DNA from: Altererythrobacter sp. BO-6
GTDB lineage: Bacteria > Pseudomonadota > Alphaproteobacteria > Sphingomonadales > Sphingomonadaceae
DNA length: 64,000 bases
Reading direction: 5' to 3'
NCBI RefSeq assembly: GCF_011047315.1
Contig: NZ_CP049259.1
Span: forward strand, 1,178,001-1,242,000
Shown here: in pieces, positions 48,283 through 55,871 of the stretch
How the letters are laid out: every line of letters begins with the position of its first letter
Position numbering within the stretch: the stretch's first letter is position 1
Made by a program: the position numbers and the translations under genes
The notes under the pieces: model-generated
Told to the model about the DNA's origin: nothing
Databases searched by the model: none
What the model saw: the letters and a program-made list of their open reading frames with translations, nothing else

Positions 48283-48605
48283 CGATCTGTACCTTCGCAG
48301 CTCTGCTGTCCAAAGGCGGGCTCTTCGGCAAAGACGATAAAGGCGAACTCATCGCTGGCGAGGTACATCAGCTCCCACCAGTGTCCGTGCTGTTCGCGCC
48401 AGTCCCAGTCGCGCGGCTCGCGGCCGAGGCATGCACGAAGCTCTGCTTCGGCGTCTCCCGGTTCCATCACCAGGACGTGCGTGAGGTCCTGCAGTTCGCA
48501 GGTTAGGATATCTGCCAGTCGATCGGTCAGGAGCCGTTTGAGGGTCGGGCAGGTTACGGTCTGAATGGCTGCGTCGATTGCAGCCGCGTTGGTCAGGTTC
48601 AACAT
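48279..48605 (-). CDS. Unknown protein A of a paralogous pair
   Basis: 108 residues from the ATG at 48605, preceded by GAAAGGAAAG. The tract LTCELQDLTHVLVMEPGDAE and the C-terminal DEFAFIVFAEE parallel the gene at 48717 (LEELALFVIVQPGDHLE and DDGFGVVLFVP): both have an aliphatic strand, then PGD and a conserved WxxL region (WWELMYLAS / WLELLFVIS). They are probable paralogs. The function is unknown. It is translationally coupled to a small membrane gene, and a hairpin with a T-run lies just before it. Confidence 0.6.
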   Translation of the reverse strand: MLNLTNAAAIDAAIQTVTCPTLKRLLTDRLADILTCELQDLTHVLVMEPGDAEAELRACLGREPRDWDWREQHGHWWELMYLASDEFAFIVFAEEPAFGQQSCEGTDR

Positions 48606-48626
48606 AGGAACTTTCCTTTCGAGCAT

Positions 48627-48650
48627 AAAAAATGGCGCCCTGTGGACGCC
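48627..48650 (-). terminator. Hairpin and T-run before unknown protein A
   Basis: On the minus strand GGCGTCC-ACA-GGGCGCC is followed by ATTTTTT. It lies 22 bases upstream of the gene start and after the upstream paralog's stop at 48717, so it is either that gene's terminator or a leader attenuator. Confidence 0.6.
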
Positions 48651-48716
48651 GTTTGGTTTGGTTGGGTTTTGGAATTCGAGTGACCGGCAAGAACCAGTCA
48701 GCTCGCTAGTTTGTGC

Positions 48717-49127
48717 TCACGTACCTGGGCGGCTGGGCACGATTTCCAGGTGCGGGGTCTGGTCTTGGCAGGCAGCGAGAATGGCGGGATCGATGTCCCC
48801 GGTAAGCGGCACGAACAGGACCACGCCGAAACCATCGTCGCTGATCACGAAGAGGAGCTCGAGCCAGTCGTCGTATCGATTTGCGGTCTCGACTTCGAAC
48901 GCGAAGGTGCCGCCGTCCCGTACCAGCCGCACACTGCTAGTTGCATTGAGGTCTTCCAGGTGATCGCCCGGCTGGACAATTACGAACAGCGCTAGCTCCT
49001 CTAACGCGTAGTCGTGAAGGTAGTCGGCTAGATAGGCGCGCTGCGCCTCCAGGCGTTCGCGCAAGGTACATTCAAGCGGGGAAGCCAGCGTGCGCGCCAA
49101 CTCCTCCGCGGTGCGGATAATGAGCAT
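48717..49127 (-). CDS. Unknown protein B of a paralogous pair
   Basis: 136 residues. MLIIRTAEELARTLASPLEC, a long helical start, ALFVIVQPGD, and a DWLELLFVISDDG region shared with protein A. A longer copy than A, ending CQDQTPHLEIVPSRPGT. Preceded by GAAAGGATACCCCA. The function is unknown; there are no catalytic motifs I recognise. It is the first gene of the leftward group and has its own hairpin leader. Confidence 0.6.
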   Translation of the reverse strand: MLIIRTAEELARTLASPLECTLRERLEAQRAYLADYLHDYALEELALFVIVQPGDHLEDLNATSSVRLVRDGGTFAFEVETANRYDDWLELLFVISDDGFGVVLFVPLTGDIDPAILAACQDQTPHLEIVPSRPGT

Positions 49128-49149
49128 TGGGGTATCCTTTCAGGCAAAG

Positions 49150-49177
49150 AAAAAGCCCCCGGAAATCATCCGAGGGC
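49150..49177 (-). terminator. Hairpin and T-run before unknown protein B
   Basis: On the minus strand GCCCTCGG-ATGATTT-CCGGGGGC runs into TTTTTC. It lies 23 bases before the start of protein B and more than 350 bases after the nearest upstream stop, as expected for a leader attenuator or a left-over terminator. Confidence 0.65.
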
Positions 49178-49529
49178 CCGGTGGGGGGAGGGGGCGGCAG
49201 ATTTGCCGTCTCCAGATAAGATACCCCGTTTTGCGCGGTTGGACTTGCCTGATGCGGTCGGAAAGCGGCTGGTCAGCTTACGACCCAACAACGGCGATAT
49301 CGTGAATCGCTTGTTCGGCTTGAACTACGCAATAATGTCGGCGGGCCAGGAGACCTCCAACCCGCCGACAACGATTTGCAACCCGAACGAGAGTTCCTCG
49401 CTTTCGGTATGGCCCGAGTAAGGTGCGGCTCATAGCATTGCTAGAAAAATAGATTCCGATATGGGAGGTTTGTGTTGATGCGAAGAGGGCGCCACTGCCG
49501 AACGTGGTCATCACTAGTCCGACTTGATA
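49178..49529. other. Non-coding region between the satellite block and the signalling block
   Basis: 352 bases without a convincing gene. 49258-49298 reads, on the minus strand, GTTGGGTCGTAAGC followed by CCAGCCGCTTTCCG, an inverted and shortened copy of the left part of the dispersed repeat. The remainder shows no other structure. Confidence 0.5.
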
Positions 49530-50363
49530 TCAGCCTTTAATCGACGTGAGATATTGCAGCATTGCCGCATGGGTATCATCTTCCAGCTCAACCATGACGC
49601 GGCGATTGTCGCTTGCATCTTTCCACCGCCTGACGAGGCCTGATGCAACTAAATTGCCGACATGGCGGAAAGCCGTCGAGAAAGGCACCTGCGTGGCAGC
49701 GCAAGCACTTGACATCGGAATCGGAGTATTCTCCAGCTTTGCCAAGGTAAGTTCCAGCAAGATGTCCCATGCCGGATCTGAAAAAAGCTCGGGGTCCAGG
49801 AAGTCCATCCTTTTTCGCCGCAATAAGATGATGTTGCGCACGAAATCCTTAAGGCCACCCCCGCTTATTTCGCGAATGAGGTCGCTAGGTTGAGCGCCTT
49901 TTGCTGCTGCGGTTTGAAGTGCGGAGAGCTTCCAGAGGCCCAGCAATTGCGCACGGCGGGCTGATGCACGGCGAAGGGCTGACACCATTTCATCACGCTC
50001 AATCGGTTTTGCCAGAAAATCGACCGCGTTCTGGCGCATTGCGTCAACGGCTGTTTGCAAGGAGCCGAACCCGGTGACCATCAATGTTACAATTGGGCGA
50101 GCTGTCGTGTAACGCGCGTCTATCTCAGCCAGAAGGGCCATGCCGTCCATGCCCGGCATTTGCAAATCCGTCACAACGATCCCAATTGTCTTGTCCTCGG
50201 TCAAGGCCCTTAAGGCCTCCGCGGCGCCCGAAGCCGATCGATGAGCATAGCCCAAGGAGTCGATTATCTCACAATACTCGCGCAGGCACGCCTCATCATC
50301 ATCGATGACAAGCACGGTGCATGAGGTGATCATGCCATCTTCCGCGTCAATTAAATTGCTCAT
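49530..50363 (-). CDS. Response regulator: receiver plus winged helix
   Basis: 277 residues. The receiver (about 15-135) has the acidic pair in VIDDDEA, phosphoacceptor D66 in TDLQMPGMDG, T in LMVTGFG and the conserved lysine in FLAKP. A C-terminal region (about 180-275) has AATQVPFSTAFRHVGNLVASG and a VxRWKDASDNRR wing, a MarR-like winged helix. It likely binds DNA and regulates the neighbouring sensory genes. It is divergent from the mini-hairpin and H-NOX genes with about 218 bases between. Start could also be the methionine at residue 11. Confidence 0.82.
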   Translation of the reverse strand: MSNLIDAEDGMITSCTVLVIDDDEACLREYCEIIDSLGYAHRSASGAAEALRALTEDKTIGIVVTDLQMPGMDGMALLAEIDARYTTARPIVTLMVTGFGSLQTAVDAMRQNAVDFLAKPIERDEMVSALRRASARRAQLLGLWKLSALQTAAAKGAQPSDLIREISGGGLKDFVRNIILLRRKRMDFLDPELFSDPAWDILLELTLAKLENTPIPMSSACAATQVPFSTAFRHVGNLVASGLVRRWKDASDNRRVMVELEDDTHAAMLQYLTSIKG

Positions 50364-50581
50364 CTTAATCCGCCGTCGCGCTCGCCATGTTACGTTCTTG
50401 GACCCTCGCGCGCCATATCAATGCGCAACCTACTAGATAGGTGAAATGCTCTCACTTTGAGAACATTCGTACTTTTTGTTGGCAAACACATCATCAAGCA
50501 ATCAAAGGCATAGGAAAGGGCGAGATGCGGCAGGCCTGACCTCGGAACACCCTGTGCATAGGAAGCTAAGGATTGAAGTAA

Positions 50582-50770
50582 ATGAAACTCAATCGAGACG
50601 ACTTACATTTATTAAGGCAACCACTCAATGTTATTCGCTTAGCAAAAGGTAATATGCTCAGGAAAATTGAGAATGATAAAAACATAGATAACAAGGCGTA
50701 CTATATTTCTAAATTAGAAATAATAGAAGATCAGATAGATAGATTATATAGTTTGATGATAAAAATTTAG
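50582..50770 (+). CDS. 62-residue protein resembling an isolated histidine-kinase dimerisation hairpin
   Basis: Sequence start MKLNRDDLHLLRQPLNVIRL. HLLRQPLNVI agrees with the kinase H-box pattern H-x-L-R-x-P-L, with His at residue 9, followed by a turn and a second helix (YYISKLEIIEDQIDRLYSLM). The protein ends there, with no ATPase domain. It is AT-rich in contrast to the rest of the window, but its frame is clean and it directly precedes H-NOX (51 bases). It could pair with or compete with a kinase's dimerisation domain. That function is inference; chance similarity is possible. Confidence 0.6.
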   Translation: MKLNRDDLHLLRQPLNVIRLAKGNMLRKIENDKNIDNKAYYISKLEIIEDQIDRLYSLMIKI

Positions 50771-50820
50771 CTTTATTTTATTATGTTATCTAATTCTAAA
50801 TAAATTCCGGATTCTATAAT

Positions 50821-51363
50821 ATGTATGGAATGATCCACTGTGCTGTTCGCGAAATGGTAATCAATCAACTAGGGGTTGACGAATGGGCATCGCTTGAGCG
50901 TGAAGCAAGAATTACAGCAGCAGATCAGATCAGTTTAAAGGTCTACGATGACGCGTTGACCATGCAAATAATCAAGGCGGCTTCCGAGCGCCTTGGCCTG
51001 ACGATGCCGGATTGTTTAATGGCATTCGGCAGATACTGGATTGGTTTCGCCGCCAATGGCTCGTTTAAGTCAATCATGGAATTCACTGGCGATGACATCG
51101 TCACCTTCGTAGGCAATTTGGACCAGATGCACCGAGCAGTGGTGAGAACGCTACCGAGCGCACGGATGCCATCTTTTATGGTCATTGAAAGTGGGCTTGA
51201 GAGCTTCAGAGTCCAATACCGATCGGAACGCGATGGCCTCGAACGGTTCGTTGCCGGTCTCTTTGAAGGTCTCTTGGAGCACTTCGGGCTAGTGGGTGAT
51301 GTCACGCTTACGAAGCAAGACAGAGAAGGGCTGGAGTTTGTCGTTAATTTTCGTGAGCGGTAA
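50821..51363 (+). CDS. H-NOX (haem nitric-oxide/oxygen binding) sensor protein
   Basis: 180 residues, standard H-NOX length. Proximal haem ligand H104 lies in NLDQMHRAVVRTLPSARMP, and the propionate-binding Y133-x-S-x-R137 (VQYRSERDG) is intact. The distal pocket Tyr needed for stable oxygen binding is not evident, so nitric-oxide selectivity is likely. It has the usual soluble helical N-domain MYGMIHCAVREMVINQLG. It is followed by the kinase gene after a few bases, the canonical H-NOX/kinase pairing. ATG 50821 is the start. Confidence 0.92.
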   Translation: MYGMIHCAVREMVINQLGVDEWASLEREARITAADQISLKVYDDALTMQIIKAASERLGLTMPDCLMAFGRYWIGFAANGSFKSIMEFTGDDIVTFVGNLDQMHRAVVRTLPSARMPSFMVIESGLESFRVQYRSERDGLERFVAGLFEGLLEHFGLVGDVTLTKQDREGLEFVVNFRER

Positions 51364-51370
51364 TTGAGTG

Positions 51371-52978
51371 ATGTCAGTTACCTTCAGCCAGAACGATATC
51401 GCCTTTCTGTATCCAGCCTATCTCTTGATCGATCGGCATTGGATCATCCGGTCATTCGGGCCAACCATCTCTCGCCAAGTTCCAGATGTGAGATCCGGTG
51501 ATCCATTTGATGCTCATTTTAGAGTTTCTAACTCAACACAATATCATGCGGCGCGACCTGACCTTCCTCGAAGATCAACTATCGAGTTGCGATCGCTCGT
51601 GAGCCGTTTGAAACTGACCGGCAGCATCATTGATATAGATGACGCCTACCTCCTAGCCTTAAATATCTCATCACTGCCCGAATCTGGGGACCTAACAGGC
51701 CTCAGTATATCTGACTTCGCACCAAACGATCCGTTTATTGATACCGTGCTGCTTCTCAGCATGCAGAATGCCATGCTTAAAGAAGCCAAAGAATTGTCCG
51801 CGAACCTGGCTCTTGAACGCCAGAAAAGTGATGCCCTATCAGCCCAGATAAGCAGAGTAGCAAGTTGCCTGGCGCACGATTTAAACAATTATCTTTCTGT
51901 CATAAAATTGAATTGTAATTTACTAAAAATTCATAAATATGATAATTTTCAGATCGATAGCATCATAAATATAATAGAGGAAACTTCCGAAAAGAGCTCC
52001 GGAATGGCACTTTCTCTTTTATCTCTGTCTTCATCAGCAAGTGCGCGTGCGAATATATTCTCAATTGATGATTTTTTATATGATTCATTACCATATTTTG
52101 AGGCCATTTCAGGAGGATGCGCAAGCATCAAGCTGAAACTTCAAGCCCCCGGAGTGCTGATAAACGCAGATCTTAGCGGATTTATGAACTGCCTGACAAA
52201 TCTAGTTCTCAACGCACGTGACGCGATTGTCGAAGCAGGGGATGTGACAATCTCGACCCAAACAGAACCCGTTGACCGGTCTCATAAGGAGCACTTCACC
52301 CAGCCATCGCATTTGCTTCTAACAATCTCAGATTCTGGTGCGGGTATGAACGAAGACGTCCTATCGAAGGCCTTCGACCCATATTTTTCGACGAAGGAAA
52401 AGGGCACAGGGATCGGCTTGACTTCCGTACAAGGATTCTTGGAGGCTCACGGTGGAACCATTGAGTTGCAGTCGTCCCCCGGCCTAGGGACTCAGGCGAT
52501 TTTGCGCTTTCCAATTGCCAAAGAGGAAGGGGCGGCAAGCATCGATGAAATAAATCGACGATCGACGCCCCCAGGGCCAGCTGCAGAACGGCCCCGCATT
52601 ATTGTTGTTGATGATGAACGGTATGCAATGGAGGCCTTGTCGGAACTTCTCGAGACTGAAGGTTTTTACGTGCTCGGAGCAACTAATCCCAATGAAGCAT
52701 TGGCTTTGATTGGGCGCCACCTTTCAGAGGGAAGGCCTTTTGATATTCTGTTGACCGACATAGTCATGCCCCAAGGCAATGGGATTGCTCTAGGGCGGGC
52801 AGCACAAGAAGCATGTCGCGGTTTGAAAGTTATTTTGATGAGCGGGCTATGCAATGAGCCGATGTCCCTTGGAAATAACTTTCCGTTGCTTGCCAAGCCC
52901 TTAAAGATTGAGGAAATTCTGGCGACCATCCGACGTCTTTTAGGCGCCGACTTCAACGCTAACGAAGGACCTAATTAG
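51371..52978 (+). CDS. Hybrid histidine kinase with HNOBA domain and receiver
   Basis: About 535 residues. N-terminal HNOBA domain (1-160): a segment LTGLSISDFAPNDPFIDTVL and the following coiled coil pair with H-NOX in known systems. Then H-box LAHDLNNYLSVI (H170, counting from GTG 51368), N-box NLVLNARDAI, G1 DSGAGM, G2 GTGIGL, and a C-terminal receiver with VVDDE and phosphoacceptor D464 in LLTDIVMPQ. It should receive the NO state of H-NOX and act as kinase/phosphatase in a phosphorelay. Four-base convergent overlap with the FixJ-like gene. The ATG at 51371 (preceded by GTG 51368) is taken as the start. Confidence 0.92.
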   Translation: MSVTFSQNDIAFLYPAYLLIDRHWIIRSFGPTISRQVPDVRSGDPFDAHFRVSNSTQYHAARPDLPRRSTIELRSLVSRLKLTGSIIDIDDAYLLALNISSLPESGDLTGLSISDFAPNDPFIDTVLLLSMQNAMLKEAKELSANLALERQKSDALSAQISRVASCLAHDLNNYLSVIKLNCNLLKIHKYDNFQIDSIINIIEETSEKSSGMALSLLSLSSSASARANIFSIDDFLYDSLPYFEAISGGCASIKLKLQAPGVLINADLSGFMNCLTNLVLNARDAIVEAGDVTISTQTEPVDRSHKEHFTQPSHLLLTISDSGAGMNEDVLSKAFDPYFSTKEKGTGIGLTSVQGFLEAHGGTIELQSSPGLGTQAILRFPIAKEEGAASIDEINRRSTPPGPAAERPRIIVVDDERYAMEALSELLETEGFYVLGATNPNEALALIGRHLSEGRPFDILLTDIVMPQGNGIALGRAAQEACRGLKVILMSGLCNEPMSLGNNFPLLAKPLKIEEILATIRRLLGADFNANEGPN

Positions 52979-53577
52979 AGGGCTATCCCTGCAGAGACTG
53001 CTATCTTCACGGCTTCCGGTGAATTGGCCGCGCCCAACTTCGCGATCATCTTTGCGCGATGTATCTCAACAGTTCGTGGACTTATCTTATATTTCGCGGC
53101 AATTGCGCGATTGGACATCCCTAGGGATACGCATTTCAAAACCTGCCGCTCCCTGGCAGTTAGTCCTCGCAAAAGGTTTTTGGCGTGAGACAAATTCCTT
53201 CTGTGTTGGCTCGTATCGGTGAGCGAGTCTCTAAGCCTAGTCAACCGTTCTGGCACTACCACCTCCTCCGACGGTAGGCTAAAGTAGTCCATGGCTCCAT
53301 TGCGTACGGCCTTCACAACCTGCTGAGTATCAAGATCTCGCGTAAAGCATGCGAAAGGCCAGTGCTCCTCCATGCCCTCCAAACGTTCGGCAAGATCCAT
53401 AACCACATTTTTGATGTCATGAACCAAAGTGAGGCGCGGCGACAAACGATGGATAAATAAATCATTTAAGGATTCGAATGGCTCAACATGGAAACCATTG
53501 TCAAACAACAAATCGTACATTGACTTGCGACTGGAAAAATCTGAGTCGATCAAAAATATGGCAGGTTTAAATTTCAT
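52975..53577 (-). CDS. FixJ/NarL-like response regulator with atypical receiver
   Basis: 200 residues. C-terminal LuxR-type helix-turn-helix: LTARERQVLKCVSLGMSNRA and KISPRTVEIHRAKM. The N-terminal receiver has D54 (LVHDIKN) in the phospho-acceptor position and an acidic DSD near residue 11-13, but the K-P motif is replaced by S-L-P (YFSLPSEE), so phosphorylation signalling may be altered. It would bind DNA. Convergent to the kinase gene, so an expected output of that kinase or of the regulator at 49530. Confidence 0.8.
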   Translation of the reverse strand: MKFKPAIFLIDSDFSSRKSMYDLLFDNGFHVEPFESLNDLFIHRLSPRLTLVHDIKNVVMDLAERLEGMEEHWPFACFTRDLDTQQVVKAVRNGAMDYFSLPSEEVVVPERLTRLRDSLTDTSQHRRNLSHAKNLLRGLTARERQVLKCVSLGMSNRAIAAKYKISPRTVEIHRAKMIAKLGAANSPEAVKIAVSAGIAL

Positions 53578-53816
53578 AAGGCCTTGATAACCGATTGAGA
53601 GGTTCAGCTGAAAGTTGAATCGTTCTCAAAATGGAATCTACCGTATTGGCTCATAAGCTGCCGATTTTTGGTCCTTTTATCATTTGGATACTGACCGCTT
53701 ATTGGTAAGTGAGCGGCAATCAGCTCGCCCGCCTCTTCAATGCATTCAATTCGAAAATGATTTGGGGTGGTAGGGTCCTAATGCCCTCGTATCGATACTG
53801 GCGTGGGGAGGTCAGT

Positions 53817-54058
53817 ATGAGATTCTTTTTCGCGACGAGGAGGGTTCGGCCTCTGCTGAGTATGCCTTAATCTTAGGGCTGATGGGGAGCGCGTTGGTAA
53901 TCGCTACCCTCAAACTGGGTAGCACTGTCAGCCATCAGATGACCAACGCAGCTCATGAAATCCTCTCTCATAACGCCACATCAGCGGCGCCCAGCGGCGA
54001 GGCTGAGCCTAGAGGCAAAAGCAAGGCTAAAGGCAAGGGAAAGGGTCAGTTCAAATGA
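53817..54058 (+). pseudogene. Flp-type (type IVb) pilin with apparent frameshift
   Basis: The downstream frame reads RDEEGSASAEYALILGLMGS with the Flp processing signature G|SASAEY (Glu +5, Tyr +6). It lacks a start codon. ATG 53817, preceded by GGGAGGTCAGT, opens one frame away and gives MRFF. One extra T in the five-T run (53826-53830), or two fewer, would join them into an ~80-residue pilin MRFFFRDEEG... The C-terminus is an unusual Lys/Gly tail (GKSKAKGKGKGQFK). It is probably a real pilin gene with a sequencing or biological frameshift. No pilus assembly genes are near. Confidence 0.65.
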
Positions 54059-54124
54059 CCGGTTCTCAGATGAGTTTATGCAGTCCAGACAAGTGGCGCC
54101 CCAGACATTCTGACGCGCGATAAT

Positions 54125-55699
54125 TTAGGATCGTTCGTTTGCACGTCTAATTTGCTCGTTAGCAATAGACATTTTGGTGCGAGTGCCATTCAAGAGCCCT
54201 GACCCGGTTGCCTTTAGGGCCAAGGATCCAAAATCGCGAAGAAACATAACTGCATTATCCGGTCTCCCATAGAGGGAACCTTGCAAATAGTCGCACCCTG
54301 CCTGAAGCGCCATAACTTCATCCTCAAGGCTGTTCACTCCTTTACAGGTCACTTCCATACCGAGCGTTTTCGCCAATTTCACGCTAGCTTGCAGTAAAGC
54401 AATGCTGCTCGTTTGACCCGAGGCAGTGAGGAAGCTTTGGTCGAACTTGACCGCAGTGACGCCGAAAGATTTTAGTTCCTTGAGAGATGACGAGCCTACT
54501 CCAAAATTATCGACGGCGATTGTAAAGCCAACATCTGCCAATCCGCGCAAGACTGGGCCGCATTTTGGACCATGAGCGGTCCACTCTGCTTCGTCTATTT
54601 CGAGTTGAAAATTAGATGTATCCTGTCGACTGCTTATGACCAACTGCTTCAAAGCTTCTGCAAAGCGCGTGTCCAAGACCTGCATGGCTTCTATATTTAT
54701 GCATATCGACAGCCCAGGTCTCGCCTGAAGTAAACTGAACGACCTTGAAATTGCAAAAAAACTCAAGTTATCAATTTGCTGGGTGAGTCTCCCAATATGA
54801 TTGGTTTCGTATGGTGAAATGAAACCAAAATGTTGATCGCGCCAGCAAACGAAAACTTCCAATGCCTCGATCTCTCCATCTCTTGAGATGATCGGCTGGT
54901 ACTTGAGTGTAATTGCCTTCTCATTTTCGAAGGCCTCCGGAAGCCGCTTGCAAAGTTCCGCAGTTCGGACAAGTTCGTCACGCATCGTCAGATCAAAAGC
55001 TTCCACGATTGATCGCGATTTCTTGGCCTTGTACATCGCAAGGTCCGCTCGACGCATCAGGTCTGAGCTTGTCAATCCCACTTCGACTTCGGCCAAGCCG
55101 ATACTGCAACCTATTGCGACGTAAGTTCCAACTAGATCGTAGGAGCGTGCAACATTCTGATAAAGCCGACGACAGATGTCCTCGGCATCAGACTTGGTTA
55201 GATTACGAAATACGACTGCGAATTCATCTCCGCCTAATCTGAAGGCCTCGTTTGCAGGCACAATCTCGAGTAGCCGTTTGGCCACGTGCATAAGAAGCTC
55301 GTCGCCTTTCTCGTGGCCGAGCGAGTCGTTGACGTTCTTGAAGTTGTTAAGGTCGATTAATCCGAGCCAGCCCGATCCAGCCAAAGTTTGGCTCTGAAGT
55401 ACCAGTTGGTTGAGCTCTTCGTTGAGGGCTTTTCGATTCTGGAGGCCAGTTAGTGCGTCAGTACGAGCCTCTACTGACGCATGCCGTTCTCTCGCCTTCA
55501 GCTCAGAGTAGGTATGGCTCAGAACGAAGACTGTGGCAGAACTTGAGCAGGCTACCATCAGGAAGAAGTTGCCAAGAGAAGTGTAGCCATTTGTCTGAAG
55601 CCCGGCTGTCAAAATTACAGTCGCCACACTTGTGATCGCCACCATGGCAACGCCAGCTGCGACCAGAATTGACGTCAACGATTTGTCCGAAGCTACCAT
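54125..55699 (-). CDS. GGDEF-EAL protein with intact cyclase and degenerate phosphodiesterase site
   Basis: 524 residues. Two N-terminal membrane helices (about 8-30 and 42-62) then a GGDEF domain (FRLGGDEFAV, residues 154-162), which is intact. In the EAL-type domain the catalytic motifs are altered: EVFVCW for EALLRW, DNFG for DDFG, KGVN for EGVE, so c-di-GMP hydrolysis is not expected. No RxxD inhibition site precedes GGDEF. Predicted membrane-bound diguanylate cyclase with a non-catalytic c-di-GMP-binding or regulatory EAL domain. Same strand as the GAF-EAL gene. Confidence 0.85.
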   Translation of the reverse strand: MVASDKSLTSILVAAGVAMVAITSVATVILTAGLQTNGYTSLGNFFLMVACSSSATVFVLSHTYSELKARERHASVEARTDALTGLQNRKALNEELNQLVLQSQTLAGSGWLGLIDLNNFKNVNDSLGHEKGDELLMHVAKRLLEIVPANEAFRLGGDEFAVVFRNLTKSDAEDICRRLYQNVARSYDLVGTYVAIGCSIGLAEVEVGLTSSDLMRRADLAMYKAKKSRSIVEAFDLTMRDELVRTAELCKRLPEAFENEKAITLKYQPIISRDGEIEALEVFVCWRDQHFGFISPYETNHIGRLTQQIDNLSFFAISRSFSLLQARPGLSICINIEAMQVLDTRFAEALKQLVISSRQDTSNFQLEIDEAEWTAHGPKCGPVLRGLADVGFTIAVDNFGVGSSSLKELKSFGVTAVKFDQSFLTASGQTSSIALLQASVKLAKTLGMEVTCKGVNSLEDEVMALQAGCDYLQGSLYGRPDNAVMFLRDFGSLALKATGSGLLNGTRTKMSIANEQIRRANERS

Positions 55700-55871
55700 G
55701 AGCCGGGGATAGCGTTGTTCGATTAAGTTGTGCGGGAATGACGCCTAGGCAGTTATGCCTATCCTACTCACGAAAATTCTTAAGAACTCCGGCGAGTTTT
55801 TTGATGCTCGAGACACGAGGGAGCTGGCGATTACCTTCAGAACCTAGGGAGATTTTGGCGCTCTCGTTTCT

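Noticed and set aside
49140..49300. Possible CRISPR or tandem repeat near the G-rich stretch
   Set aside because: No regularly spaced direct repeats; the structure is one hairpin, a G-rich run and a piece of the dispersed repeat.
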